The notes under the pieces: generated by a model
Seen by the model: only the letters and a program-made list of their open reading frames with translations
Told to the model about the DNA's origin: nothing
The model's database searches: none
Assembly: GCA_027604185.1 (NCBI GenBank)
Contig: JADGKB010000015.1
Coordinates: 62,001 to 126,000 of the forward strand
DNA length: 64,000 nucleotides
DNA from: Boothiomyces macroporosus
Lineage: Eukaryota; Chytridiomycota; Chytridiomycetes; Rhizophydiales; Terramycetaceae
Reading direction: 5' to 3'
Program-made: the position numbers and the translations under genes
In this document: in pieces, positions 33,117 through 45,168 of the stretch
Layout of the letters: every line of letters begins with the position of its first letter
Position numbering within the stretch: position 1 is the first letter of the stretch

Positions 33117-33533
33117 TTACCACAGAGCCTTTCTTCTCATACGATCAATCAAAGTCTTTTTCCTGGTTGCAGAAAGATTTTCAAATTCAAGGTTTTGCTG
33201 CAGTTTCAATTTCTGCTTTCGTTCTGGGGGACATTCAGTGTGCTTTAGAATGAATGCTGGAAAGGTATTGTATTTTTTGCTTAATTGTAATACCGTGTTT
33301 GTATCCGGGTCTTCTGCCCTTAAGCGCTGTATTTCTTGGATTTGCTCTGGTGTTAATTTGTCCCTCTTAGGATAATTGTGAACTCTTGGTGGAAGCTTTG
33401 ATTCATCAAATTCCTGTTTCACCGCTTCCTTCATACGATAAATTAAGGTCGATCCGTCATCCAATTTCAATGTTTTTGTATCCTTTGGAAGATTGAAGGA
33501 GTAAAACGAGCGCTTTATGATATTGCGAAACAT
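33117..33533 (-). CDS. Mitochondrial large-subunit ribosomal protein MRP-L20 (mL58-like)
   Basis: 138 residues without introns from the ATG giving MFRNIIKRSFYS, a basic presequence-like N-terminus. The core LTPEQIQEIQRLRAEDPD, then TNTVLQLSKKYNTFPAFILK, is the pattern of the fungal MRP-L20 family, in which an L(T/S)..E..EI..LR..DP motif precedes a short helical domain. The C-terminus is basic (RKKTLIDRMRRKALW). It would be a structural protein of the mitoribosomal large subunit. The longer frame begins at a TTG, which I reject as a start. The assignment rests on motif memory, so a different mitoribosomal family is possible. Confidence 0.68.
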   Translation of the reverse strand: MFRNIIKRSFYSFNLPKDTKTLKLDDGSTLIYRMKEAVKQEFDESKLPPRVHNYPKRDKLTPEQIQEIQRLRAEDPDTNTVLQLSKKYNTFPAFILKHTECPPERKQKLKLQQNLEFENLSATRKKTLIDRMRRKALW

Positions 33534-33804
33534 GGACTCGAAAAAAAAATGGAAAATCAATTTGACAGATATTGATTTTTATCACTATAATTACTCCTGA
33601 ATCAACATATAGTATATTAGATTTATTGCTCTCAACAGGGTTACAGTGTCAGTTGATAGTAGTTCTCACAGTGCTAACTAGGATCACTTACTGCAGAGCG
33701 ATAGGATTCCGTTCAGCATCCAACAAGTGTAAATGGTCTTGTCTGTACAATTCAGTGAGGCGCTTTGATTTTGATGCAGATTTGTTGCACACGTCATTTT
33801 CACT
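33534..33804. promoter_or_regulatory. Divergent region between MRP-L20 and an unknown gene
   Basis: A 271-bp gap between two divergent start codons. A weak open frame (33572-33808) shows no family resemblance and ends at the next gene start. I see no RNA gene or repeat. Confidence 0.25.
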
Positions 33805-34730
33805 ATGAAAAGACCAACCCTCTCAGCAAAGAGATTTGCGATTGAATCTTACCCAAATGAGGCATTCGATACATTCACGATTGATAATGTTTTCGGTTAT
33901 TAACATTAGAAAGTAAAAGAACAGCCGAAAGGCACTTTATTAAATGGGAAGGACAAAAAGAAACATAATACAAAAGAAGAGGATATACATGTCCATTCGA
34001 AATGGCCAAGACCAAAAGTACCGCATGATACCACTGAAAGCAAATCCCATTCGAAATATTGTAATTCATTTAACGGAGGTATGGTTACTGCCGCAATCGC
34101 GTATCATCCCAGAAGAAATCTAGGAACATTTGGAAAAACTAATAGAATGCAGTATTTGAACGAATTATTCAAGGAAGGGCTCTCAGTATGTCCAAAATAT
34201 CCTGCAACGTATCACGGACAAGGAGGAGAAGGAAGACCATTTGCACTGGGACTTACCGAAGCTGGTTGTCCAAGTTCAAATGGTAGTCTAATTGCCCCGT
34301 GTTTCAAAGATAGCAAAAGGCAATCACCAACAGATATAGCTAAACTACCTGTTGAACAGCCTTTTTCCAAGAAGGAACTGAAGGACTTTGATGGATACAA
34401 AAACTTTTATAACGTCTTGATGGTGAGCCAAACTCCATATGAATTGCCCAAGTAATTGCGATTAACATAGCTTTTCGCTTCCTGAGTTGCCTGTAAAAGT
34501 GGTAAGACCAATCCCCACCAGATACTCTGCGAATATGGAATGGTATCGTACTACCAGCAAACTAGTGCAGGCAGACCCGAGCAGTCATCACTATATTGAT
34601 GAAAAGGTACTTTTTGTTAAAATAGACACGCCATCAAAATAATCCATTCAGAGATAATGTGGACGAAAGAAAGGAGCGCTATCAGCGGAAATTATTGTCT
34701 ATAAGAAATAGAAATGAAGTTTATGGTTAG
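33805..34730 (+). CDS. Conserved-looking protein of unknown function, Pro/Lys-rich
   Basis: Introns 33889-33909, 34452-34470 and 34607-34625 give 288 residues. I do not recognise it. It is rich in Lys, Pro, Tyr and Asn with no membrane segment. Recurrent short motifs such as HSKWPRPKVPHD, RRNLGTFGKTNRMQYLNELF, VVRPIPTRYSANMEWYRTT and the C-terminal ERKERYQRKLLSIRNRNEVY recall extended microtubule-inner or sperm-tail proteins, which are often Tyr/Pro/Arg-rich and unstructured, but this is only a resemblance. The gene is divergent from MRP-L20 and convergent with the fatty-acid hydroxylase, whose stop lies 31 bp away. Frame continuity across three introns supports it as a real gene. Confidence 0.6.
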
Positions 34731-34761
34731 AATCGCGAATAACCATTTGTTTATTAAAATA

Positions 34762-35792
34762 TTATAAAGTTGTTTGGAAAACATAATCCCACAATTTTGA
34801 GGTAATACCGAATCCCAAGTCAGGGTTTTTGTAGTGGTGGTCCAGGTGGTAGGTTTTCATTTCTTTCAAGTATGAACCTCTAGGCTTTCCATGGTGAACA
34901 TAATCTACGATTAACACATCTTACAATGACACATATCATACATTACAAATCCAGACATAGCTCCTGCGGCAACACCCTGCCCAAGGGCATATGGCAAAAA
35001 TGTCGTGAACATTGTCCAAAATGGATAAGCTAATGTAAACCCTAGTGCTGGTGGCATTACTAGACGCAATCTACATAAGAACTTCATTACCTATCCATAG
35101 GCAAAAAGTGATGTACACCGTGCAATAAAAAATGGACTGTGAGGGCCGCAGGGTGATCTGGCATGTATTCATCCATATGGAAGATGAACCGATGCAAACC
35201 GTATTCAATTAATGTCCACATGAATAATCCCACACCAAACATTGACAATACAGTGGTCAAGTCATGCTCTGAAAGGGATTTTGAAAGACAGTATGTTATA
35301 ATTGGTGTCCAAAAGATAGGAACTCCATACCTAACCATTAGCAATAGAAAACCATGGAGTTTTGGAGAAGATTTCGAGAAAAGAGCCAAAAATTGGAGCT
35401 GAACCTTTAGTGTGCCTTGGAATGTGGATTTGTTCCATGTAATACTTCTTACTGAACTTTTTCGTCCAAACTTGATAAAGCATAGGCTTGGTAACATCAA
35501 TAAACTTCTCTTCCTTCTTTATTGTTGAGTTAGTTTCAGTGTTTTTTTCCAAGTCTCCAATATAGTACTGTTGAAGCATTTCATACGCCGAATCAGAGTG
35601 CAGGTGTTCATTAGGATCTTGCAACACTTTTGTAATATCCTTTCCTCCATATTGAAGAAGGATTTCATCCCCGCCAGGATGGTCATCCATAAACTCTGTG
35701 ATATCATAAACCTTTCCAGCAACAGTGACCCATACCGATGAAGTCGTATGGTGTGCCGCAACTTCCTCTGGTGTGAAAATATTGATTGCCAT
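34762..35792 (-). CDS. FA2H: Fatty acid 2-hydroxylase with cytochrome b5 domain
   Basis: Introns 35331-35352 (22 nt), 35071-35090 and 34905-34924 give 322 residues. Residues 1-85 are a cytochrome b5 domain with the haem-binding FMDDHPGGDEIL and a second histidine in NEHLHSDSAYEML. The C-terminal di-iron hydroxylase domain carries the histidine boxes EYGLHRFIFH, LHGVHHFLPMD and TYHLDHHYKN between membrane helices. The enzyme (yeast Scs7) adds a 2-hydroxyl to the very-long-chain acyl group of ceramides in the endoplasmic reticulum. Each histidine cluster needs correct splicing to be in frame, and intron 2 falls just after HHFLPMD. The start gives MAINIFTPEEVAAHH. Confidence 0.93.
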
Positions 35793-38718
35793 TCTATTAT
35801 TTGGTGGGGAAATTAAGGTGTGCTTTTTTTAACCTTTTTAGCAGGGTAACCCTAGCCCTAGACGTTGAATGAGAATGATCAGAAAAGAAATCACGATTAA
35901 TCAATCAAAAAGGAAAATATATTTGTGAATACTATTGTGTTTATATCAGTTAAATCTGGATATGTTAAGTCCGTGTAACTCATAACCATGTAGCACAAAA
36001 TCAACACGCTATTGGAAAAGTAGAATGAAAAAGTTGGGTGGTAACAATAACAGAGAGAAACCCATAAATTAAATTATTAAATATATAAATTTGATTATAG
36101 GCAGCTACATTTAATTCATGATAATCCTTGAAAAAGGTTGGCTGTCATGGGCAGTCAATACCAACAAAAGGAGCCATGACTTATCCTGCAAATCAATAAA
36201 CTCACAATTAACAAATACAATTCAATCTGGTGTCTAAAATGAAGAAAATTCTGGTGTCATCCAGCACAAGCATATAGTTTGAAATTTCATTACTAGTTAT
36301 AGCAGTCAACCCTTGAACAGTACTAATTCAGCTGTGCGAAATTCTATTAGACTTTTGACTCAAATAACTTGAACATTATAATAATAGAGCAATTACAGCC
36401 AAGAAAATACATAAAATGAGAACTTTGACAAACTGCTTTCAGAAAAACATCATCACTGCCGGTGTATCAAAAATTAAATCCTTTGTTGGTATACTGATAT
36501 CTGACAGCAATTGTACACATCGTGGTTGGTAGACTTCTAGAGTCTATTATTCAAATAATCTGTCATATTTCCAGACATATTCAATAACTTTTCTTTGATG
36601 GTGTCCTCACCCACAACACTGCACATAATTCAACTATCTATGAGTATAATCAATTTCTTCAATCATCTCCCAAATCGATTGAAAATCGACATTAGTAATA
36701 AATATATAGCGATTAGATTGCAAAGTTAGAAATAATTAAATGGAAGTAATTAATGCACTTGAATAATCTCCTTAATCACCCATAAACACAGCATAAATAA
36801 TAATAAACCAGAAAGCTTTTGGCAGCAATACACAGAAATTTACCTTGATATTACGAATGAGTTGTCTTATACTCGAAATAGTACAAAATAAAGTAACTAA
36901 AATAACCAAATAAGTAAAAAATTTTAAAAATGTGATAGAAATATGTTTTTTTGCAGAGAAACTGTTGAACCCAAATATTATCCCAGAGGCCGTGAAGAAA
37001 TCTTTTGTTGATTCGAACATACAAGTTAAAAGCTGTAATTAAAATCCTGCAAAAGGCAATTAGTTGTTTCCAATTGTAATATAATTTTAAGAGCAACCAC
37101 ACTAGTTATTATAACTATTGTGATGGTAGTAAAGTCCCACAATAGTCTTTGTGTAGGAATAATAGTTTAAGCATTCGCGATACAGATTTCGATGAAAAAT
37201 AAAAAGAACAGAAAAATTTCTATGGTTTATTGCATTTCATATAGATGTAAGAACCCATATCGCTCTTCTTGCAGCAAACGTTCTTGTGAAAAGATTATCG
37301 TAAAGATTAAAGTGTAATCCGATTTTCCCTATCTCACTTCTATAATTGGACAGCTGTTTATTGGCAGAAATAAATGGTATTTCTCCTTTAATCATCTATA
37401 TATTAGTTGATACACAGCTGCATACCACTTTTTCAATTTCGTTGTAATAAATATAAATGTCAAACTGTCAGAAAGCAGAACCACTTTGAAATGTTGAAGC
37501 AATTATTAAATAGAAAATTTTAACAAAAGAAACATGGTCATACGTTTCCTGTTGATGCACATATATAAGTTGAACTGATACAGTATAGTCACAAATATAA
37601 ATTTCCGCTAGAGTAGAGATGCGTCGTTAGAATGGTGATATTATAGTTAACTATCTACCATTTAATTAAACCTGATTAAATTTATCAGTAATACAAAGCA
37701 TGTGTGCTTATTCGCACTATCAATTATAACTGGGTTGAAAATGCGTACTTTGCAAGAAATTTATGTATAAAACAGTTTTCCTTTGAAAATAATGGAAGAG
37801 TGTGTGAATTATTGGATATCTTATAATTCGAATTTAAGATAATGGGCTATTTGTATATATTTTGACCTCCTATTATTCTAATTACTTGCTTGGAATCTAA
37901 TTGATATAGCACAATCACATTGATCTAAGTTCCTAATTCATGGCTAGGTTTGTTGGAGAAAAGCTGAAATATATAGTAGAGATATCATACCACTATTGAT
38001 GTATAGTAAGAACACTTGTAATTTGGTACCTAGTTCAACAATTAAGATTTTGCAAATGCGAGATTATGATGACTAATTCCCAAAGTGTAAATATTTAAAT
38101 TACAATCATTGCTCCTTTATACATAGAATTTTAGTCTTCAACTTATTACAGAGAACGATTTCATAGTTTTGTTTTGGCTTTTAAACGGCTCGGTTGAGTA
38201 ATTTTCTCAAGGTTTTAGCAATTCTATTCTATATCACAGCATAGAAATCAATTTAGACATTGAGTTATATTGAAGCTCCTGTTCCAAATTTAGAAATGAT
38301 AATTACTTCCGTTTCTGGTATAGATCAAAAGGAGAATATGTAATAAATAATCGATTTAAAACATAGGTATTATATCTATGACTTCAATTCTTAAATTTTC
38401 TGCCGTTTAATTTTTATCGAATTATCAGGTATTCCAAGAAAACTATCTTGTATGGCAGAGCTATTTCATGTGTATATTTTCAGTCAAATAATTATATGAA
38501 TTCAACTTTAACTGTTCATTCCTTAAAAAATAATATGTTGCTCATAGATTAAGTGTTTAAAAGGAAAGTTGATACATCGCTCTCAAAGTTTCTAGTTGGA
38601 ATATAAATGTGATCTCGCCCTACGAAAACTCACTGAAGTACTCCATATCAAAATAATATTAGCATTTGCATATATTAATATATCAATCCATTCCATTTTA
38701 AAACCAAACCCAATTGAA
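35793..38718. other. 2.9-kb AT-rich stretch without a recognisable gene
   Basis: This is by far the longest non-coding stretch in the window; other gaps are mostly 1-300 bp. It is visibly AT-richer than its surroundings. The only open frames (36772-37020 and 36851-37102, minus strand) are under 85 residues, overlap each other and have no family pattern or intron-like joins. I found no tandem repeat, transposase, tRNA or snRNA signature by eye. A telomere-like CCCTAGCCCTAG lies at its left edge near 35850. Possible roles are a regional centromere, an origin, a long regulatory region or an unrecognised non-coding RNA. Confidence 0.5.
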
Positions 38719-40560
38719 TTAATAATATGCTTTTCCTTTGGTAAAGGATGCAACAAATTTGGGTTTGTCCATGATCATGTGGCCCAAATCTGGATCATCT
38801 CGTGTTTGGTGTTCCTCTCCAATTCTTACACCGAAATCAAACCTACTCCACACTAATGGAGTATCCATTGTGGAGTTAATTCCAAATAGAGAAACTATAG
38901 TGTTATTTACCATTACTGTGAAGAATGTGTGGTCATGGGCTAATCGAATGCCTGGACTAATTGGATCTTTGCTTTGAAGCCAAGGTATTGTTCCTATAAT
39001 GGCAATTAATATCATTACTAATTGGCTAAAGAAAAATAGCAAGCCTAGCTGAAATCCAGTTTCCGATATCGTCAATACAACATATGAGGTATTGATGATG
39101 CTTTGTACACAGGTCGCTGCAGTTTGAGTGAACGATCTTTGTGCACCCGCTCGTCCAAGTATGGAAAACAAGGTTTCCACTCCAGCTTCAAGTAAAGCTG
39201 CATTAACTACCTCCATATTGGGTGATGTCCACCATAATAAAGGGTTGATGCAGCCTCTGTAAGTTGCAGGTAGTGCAGTGGAAGATTCTACTTGCCCTCC
39301 TAAGATACTTTTAATTGCAAAATAAATCCATGTAATATTTGCTGGTTGCCCAATAGATAATATCTCTACTATTTTTGGTGCGATAGAGGCTGGTGAACCA
39401 TCGGTCATAAATGTTGTACTAATGGATGCATGAAAATGATCAGAAATTGTGGTTTTGCAAATCGGATAACTCACTAGAGACGCAGAAGTTGACCCACAAA
39501 CATTGGTTCCAGAGAGTAATGTAACTATTTTTACACTCCCTGAGTCCATGTAAATATAATTTACCATTCCAGGGGTAGAAGAAAATGCCAATAATTGTTG
39601 AGACATAGTAGAAGCAATGTTGCTGGATATATTTGCGTCTACGAGATATGTGACATTGCCAGTTGGGAGGCAGCTGCAAGAAGTTAATACCGTGGAAACA
39701 AAACCATTTCCTACAATAGTGGTACCATCGTTAGCAGTATCAACAAGCTGCGGCGCAATAACAAATGTTGTATTATCTACGTTGTTTTCAGATCGCATGA
39801 TTCCGAGAGATGAGCCGAAAATCAATTCTCCTATTCCCATTTCAGCATATAAATCTGGCCATTGTCGGTCGAATGGATTTCCGGTTTCTTCATATTCTAC
39901 ACATCCTAGAGAGCCAGCATATTCTCGATAATCTGAAGAGGAGAGGGTAGACGCGGAATACAGAGGGAGAATGATGGAAACAGATTGGATAATCCAAAGA
40001 TAGGACAAACGAGTTAGAAAGTTTCTTGACGTGCTTCGATAGGATAGTTTAGTGGCGAATGAGAATTTCTCAAAAACACTTGATTGGACAAACCCACATG
40101 CTGCAAGACTATAACCTTCAGGTTTTGTGATCTATATTAATATTTCATTAACCAAGTACCCAACATAAGCAGCAGCTCCAGAGACCATCGCTTTCTGAGT
40201 GGCAATGAAACAAAGTATCATCCATATTTCCAATATCACGGGTGAGGCCGCGTTAAAAAGCTCTCCAAAGAAAGTTAAAAGCAGTCCAGAACTGCTGTTC
40301 AACTCTAAAAGAATCGCTAACAATACGAGATTCATCACCAGAGCCCCAAATATCCACTTCATGAATATAAGCTTGTTTTCCACTAATTCTTTTCCAAGCT
40401 TCGCCCCTCCAGCTTGAGAAGAGTCGATACTACTCGAGTTTATAGATTGACGATCATTATTTCCACTTTTATCCAATGCTTTCATTGATATCTGTGCCTC
40501 ATCTTTATTTCGATTACCTTGTTCGTTAATATCCTCGACAGGACACACCTTTCCTGACAT
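38719..40560 (-). CDS. Multi-pass membrane protein of unknown family
   Basis: A 21-nt intron (40132-40152) joins two long frames into 606 residues. The N-terminus is polar (residues 1-50). Two hydrophobic helices follow (LIFMKWIFGALVMNLVLLAI and a segment ending in VILEIWMILCFIAT), then a third (YLWIIQSVSIILPLYSAS). Residues about 200-500 form a large domain with N-glycosylation-type sites and paired cysteines (TSCSCLPTGN, CGSTSASLVSYPICK). A last helix (GLLFFFSQLVMILIAIIGTI) precedes a hydrophilic tail. I do not recognise the family; lineage-specific surface proteins of this shape are common in zoosporic fungi. The frame across the intron is continuous, which supports one gene. Confidence 0.65.
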
Positions 40561-40680
40561 TACGCGTATTTTTGAAACTTATATCATTGCTTGGTGGCAT
40601 TGTATATATTTGAGTGGTACATATTTTTGTATGGGTTGCAGACTGTATTTTTCAAATTTGTTCAAGCAGTTGATCAGAAA

Positions 40681-42438
40681 ATGGCAACCTTGGAAACTCC
40701 AAATTCAAAGCAGCAAAAGTATGATCGCCAGTTAAGGTAGCCAGTTATTAAGATATGACTATGGGGATCGCATGGACAAAAACTCTTGGAAAATGCGAAT
40801 ATATGTCTGATTGGTGCAACTGTAGTAGGGACAGAAACATTAAAGAACATGATTTTACCAGGTACCCTCAATTAATCAAGGTATTGGATCTTTTTGTATT
40901 GTGGACCACCATGAAGTCACAGGTAATGCAGCGGGAAGTAATTTCTTTTTACAGCATGAGGATATCGGGCAATTGAAAGCTCAATGTATTTCAAAGTCCC
41001 TTAACGAACTAAATCCGGAAGTTAAAGGATCCTTTATTGCAAAAGTCATTAATTTCTAATTCAGGATGCAAGCAAACTCATTAAAACCGAACCAGAAATA
41101 TTCAAACAGTTTTCGCTCATTATAGTATCAGAGTTGAGCGAATATGACCTACTTGCGCTTGCAGAAATAGCATGGAATGAGAACATCCCGCTTGTTACTG
41201 TTCGCACTTATGGATTTCTTGGATTTATGCATTTAGTCTTCCCAGAGCATACTGGTAAGCAAAGATTCACAAAGTTATTGAAACCCACCCTGAATCTAGC
41301 ATCGACTTGAGATTGGATTGTCCATGGTCGGAATTGATTGAATATGCTGAAAAATTCAAGATGAATGCAGATGACTCTATGGTTTTAACACACACACCTT
41401 TTCCAGTGATTTTGTTAAAAGCAGCAAAAATATGGAAACAGAATGTATTTTCAATTTTACTTAGCACGCATCATATCCATCTACCAAGGATGAACGTATA
41501 TCATTCCAACAGGCAATCAAGGACTTGCTACCAAATGTCGCAGCGGACGAAGAAAACTTGAAAGAAGCAGAGTCAAACTGCTCTAGACTATTTAGAGGGA
41601 CCTTGGTAATCTATTTTCTAAAAAGCTACCATCTGATATTCAAGCATATCTTTCTGACCCTTCAATTAGCAACCTGAATAGTGATTCATCAGATTTTTGG
41701 GTATTAATCAAGGCTCTAAAGCTGTTTATGGAAAATGAAGGAAAGAATCATTTGCCATTGCCAGGAAATGTACCGGATATGAAGGCAGATACTGAATCCT
41801 ACGTCCAACTACAGAGATTGTAAGATGATTTTCATATAGATATCATAACAAAGCTGAAGCAGACAAACAGTGTCTGAAAAACTATGTGGTTACTTTATGT
41901 TCCAATCTGAAGAGAAGGATGATTGATTCGGAAATTATTGACATCTTTTGTAAGAATGCGGCATTTCTGAAAGTTCTAGGAACCAATTCCTTGAAAAGTC
42001 ATTTCAATTCTTCTCCAGATGAACAGTTTAGTAGTTATGGAATAATGATAGAAAATGCATGCAAAAACGGCGACAATCAGCTTTACTATCTTGTTTTAAG
42101 GACAGCTGATAGATTTAAAACACTACATGGCAGATATCCTGGAACTGTTGATGAAAACTTTGAATCTGACTTGGTTGCGTTTGAAGCACTCTTTGATACC
42201 TTCTTGAAGGAAGTGGGTATCCTTGATGCAAACTATCACGCAAAGGTTAAAGAGATGTAAACCAGAGATTAATTTTAGCGTCTATGCTGGTGCTCGCGAA
42301 CTGCCTTCTGTTGCCGCATTGTTAGGAGGGATTGCATCTCAAGAAGTTATAAAATTGATCACCCATCAGTATCTTCCTGTAGACAATTGCTACATATTTG
42401 ATGGTGTTACATCCACTTCTACTTCTTTCAAGTTGTAA
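40681..42438 (+). CDS. NAE1: NEDD8-activating enzyme E1 regulatory subunit (NAE1/ULA1)
   Basis: Eight introns (40737-40757, 40862-40880, 41045-41064, 41255-41274, 41445-41464, 41606-41625, 41820-41839, 42257-42278) give 531 residues, as in human NAE1 (534). Blocks are [72 protein letters not shown] and the C-terminal [18 protein letters not shown], then [12 protein letters not shown]1 pairs with UBA3 to adenylate NEDD8 and start cullin neddylation; the catalytic cysteine is on UBA3. The first intron has GT-TG ends, and only that cut gives RLWG. Canonical alternatives run into stops. Confidence 0.93.
40737..40757 (+). other. GT-TG intron in NAE1/ULA1
   Basis: The 21 nt begin GTAGCCAG and end TTAAGATATG. 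Removal joins CAGTTAAG to ACTATGGGG, giving the E1-family sequence QLRLWG in register. Using the internal AG at 40752 instead leads to a stop after 19 codons in a wrong frame. This is the clearest non-AG acceptor in the window. Confidence 0.78.
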
Positions 42439-42483
42439 AATAAAGCTCAGTGTACGGGAGTTTATTAATTGAAAAGTCACAGT

Positions 42484-43939
42484 TTACATGAAATGCATAC
42501 CAATTCCAAATTGGAAACCGTGTTTTGGTAAATCAGTGGTGGTAGCTCTGAGCGGAACGCAATAATTGAGTTCCAATCGGAAGTTGGTAAATCTTGCGAC
42601 CAACCCTACACCTGCAGCAACACTTGGATTTGCAAACAAATTTGTAGTACTTTCCACAATATTCGATTTATCCATTCTAACCAAAGATCCACCGTTTACA
42701 AATGTATGTCCACGGAAAAGATTAGACGGTAAAACTGGCAATGGGAATAGCGCGCTCAAACCTACACCATAATATAGATCTCCTCCAATAGAATCTTCTA
42801 CTGTTAGTAATTTCAGAACTTGATTCACGAGGACCAACACCACTTTGACTAAATCCTCTCAAGCTGTTTGGACCTCCAAGTTGAAACCGATCATTCACTC
42901 GCACCCCAGAATTAGAGCCTTCAAAGGATAAGGGGAATAAAACTCCACAGCGCATACTTCCAGAAATACTCTACCATTAAATCCACAATACTATGAAGTT
43001 GTTGAAGTTTTGAACATACAAGGAATTCAACTCATTCTTCAAAAAGGAAACATTTCCTCCAAACCCAGCAAGCTCTTGAAATACCCGCAAATATCTTCCG
43101 ACAGTGGGGAATACTGTATCGTCTCGTGTATCAATAGAAAAAGAATGTGATATACTAGATTTCAACGAATGACCAGCATCTTTACGTATACTATGTTATT
43201 AACGACTATTACGTTAACGAAGCATTCGGTGAAAGTGAATGGTTTTCTCTCCAAATTGCATTATATGCTACTTCGTACAGTGAATTTGCTGAGATTGTAT
43301 TTTTAATAGATGCTGTAAACCCCTGCACAGCTTCTTGATATGACATTAAAGCGGTGTGGTTTCTGTCGTTTTTAAAGAGATTCGCTTCTAGCATTTGATC
43401 ACTGCTAGTGAACAACGGTTTTGTGAACGTGAGTTGGTGAGCTGATGCACCTTGCATTCCTGTTGAACTCACAGATTCGTCTTTTGGGGCCTGTAATGAA
43501 GTTGTAGTGTCAACACCGTAAGAGCTTGTAGCCATTATCGTCTCTGCCTTTCCAAAAGCATTTCTGAACAGCAATGACATATTCTACAATTAGGATTATT
43601 AACCATTGACCCTTCGTTATATCCAAAATCAGCTCCAGTTCTAGCATCAATCCTTGGTCTTTCCACAACAGTGTACACCACATCTACGCAATCCGGCTCA
43701 GTGTTGGGGTTTGCATCCAATGTTATGGAAACTTCCTTGAATATTCCTAGTCCGCGCAACTGGGTAGCAACATTTCGAGTTCCAATTATAACGTCTCCCA
43801 GTGTATTCGCTTCAATCAGCGGTTCCGTGATTGCTTGAATAAATTCATGTTTTGTATGCACCAGTCCTTCTACTTTGATTTGATTTATACGAATAGATTT
43901 TGCTTGCGAATCGATTATAAGCCCTGCGAAATCCGTCAT
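42484..43939 (-). CDS. SAM50: Mitochondrial outer-membrane assembly protein Sam50/Tob55
   Basis: Introns 43584-43603, 43191-43212, 42971-42991 and 42798-42819 give 456 residues (yeast 484). The N-terminal POTRA domain covers about residues 20-110 (RINQIKVEGLVHTKHEFI, LRGLGIFKEVSITLDANPN). The Omp85 barrel has HSFSIDTRDDTVFPTVGRYL, the lid-loop motif FQLGGPNSLRGFSQSGVGPR and the closing beta signal ending in FGIGMHFM. It inserts beta-barrel proteins into the mitochondrial outer membrane. A polar insert after GFNEG-type strands is lineage-specific. The gene faces SEC61-beta, and 76 bp separate the start codons. Confidence 0.93.
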
Positions 43940-44015
43940 TGATGTTTTCTTGATGTTGGTTTCGCCAAAAAATTAAACCAATGAAAATTCACCAAAAAAG
44001 CACTTTACATTTTTC

Positions 44016-44295
44016 ATGGCAGATTCCACAGTACCAAGAACAGCAGCGGGAATTCGTAGAAGAAACACAGCAAGCAGAGCCGCAACCGCGCAGGGAAGTA
44101 ATAGACCTGCCCAGCAACCTGGTCAAATGATGAAAATGTATACTGACGATTCTCCTGGAATTCAAGTGTAATGAAATGCTAAAACTAGCGATCCTGTTGT
44201 TGTTCTGATCGGCAGCTTGACTTTTATTGCCTCAGTATTCATTTTACACATCGGTAATTTACAGTTAACAGCTAGTAGGAAAGATGTTGAGATAA
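44016..44295 (+). CDS. SEC61B: Protein translocon subunit Sec61-beta
   Basis: A tail-anchored protein of 78 residues, visible only after splicing (introns 44168-44188 and 44254-44275). The N-terminus is basic and hydroxylated (RTAAGIRRRNTASRAA). Then comes the family motif KMYTDDSPGIQVDPVVVLI, the C-terminal membrane helix LIGSLTFIASVFILHIVG and a short KMLR tail. The second intron is chosen as 22 nt because it gives HIVGKMLR and a stop, as in relatives; an 18-nt or retained form would extend into the next gene. Sec61-beta is the small subunit of the ER protein-conducting channel. Its stop is 14 bp from the convergent phosphomannomutase stop. Confidence 0.9.
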
Positions 44296-44309
44296 TCTTA
44301 ATAAACGCT

Positions 44310-45126
44310 TTATTTCAGAAAGAGTTCCTTTAAAATTTTAATAGTGTCTTCTGGACTAGTGACTGAATGACCTTTGATATCTGGATGAGTGTAGATTTCA
44401 TAGTCATTACCGCCCTTGAAGGTCTTGTCACCAAAGAAATGGATTTCCTTGAAGTTTTCATTCTTAACATGCTTCAAACAATAAGTCTATTGTTAGCCCG
44501 TACTAACCTTATCCCAACCTTCTGGGACGACATCAAAGGAAATCTGCCCTCCAATCGAGTAGACCAACCCATAGTCGGGAAATTCTGCTTTCAAAGCTTC
44601 TACAAACTTTGGGCGAATGTTATGTAGCTTGTCAAATCGTTCAAACTCTTCTCTTTCTGGATGGCTACAGTTGCGGCCAATTGGAGAGACATTAATCATA
44701 CCATTGCGGAACTCAATAAATGTTCCTCGCTTGATAGGAATATCCAAATCAGCAATGTATTTCAGGATGAAGTTTGCAAGCCTTTTGTAACGCTCTTCTC
44801 CCAAGAAGCGGATAAAACTTTCAGATTCCAACTTCTGTCCAAGACGATAAGCAGTCAACCCATTTTCAGCAAAGGAAAAATCAAACAAATCCAACACTAA
44901 AATAAGTATATCTTACCATCATCGCCTATTTGCTCTATTTGCTTTGGTAAATCGCTTCCTCCGACAAACCCAACAACCACCTTTTTACGCAGTTCAGCCA
45001 GGGTGTTTCTCATTTCCTGGGATATTGTCTTGATAAGAGATAAACTACCTTTCTAGCTGGAGTTAATGTACCATCGATATCAAATAACACGAGTGTGGAA
45101 GGATTTTCTTTGTGGGACCAAGTCAT
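44310..45126 (-). CDS. PMM: Phosphomannomutase (SEC53/PMM)
   Basis: Introns 45029-45048, 44897-44916 and 44487-44507 give 251 residues, the usual length. The HAD nucleophile motif is [15 protein letters not shown], with the phospho-aspartate at the first D. Then come [27 protein letters not shown]-like [53 protein letters not shown] and [15 protein letters not shown]. It converts mannose 6-phosphate to mannose 1-phosphate for GDP-mannose, needed for glycosylation and GPI anchors. It is a cytosolic HAD-superfamily enzyme. The start gives [15 protein letters not shown]. Confidence 0.96.
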
Positions 45127-45168
45127 TTGTGTTTAACAAGCAAAATTATTTTGTGCCACGTTGAAAAA

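Noticed and set aside
36772..37102. Two overlapping small minus-strand frames in the AT-rich desert
   Set aside because: They are short, Phe/Ile/Lys-rich as expected of random AT-rich DNA, and lack flanking intron-like joins.
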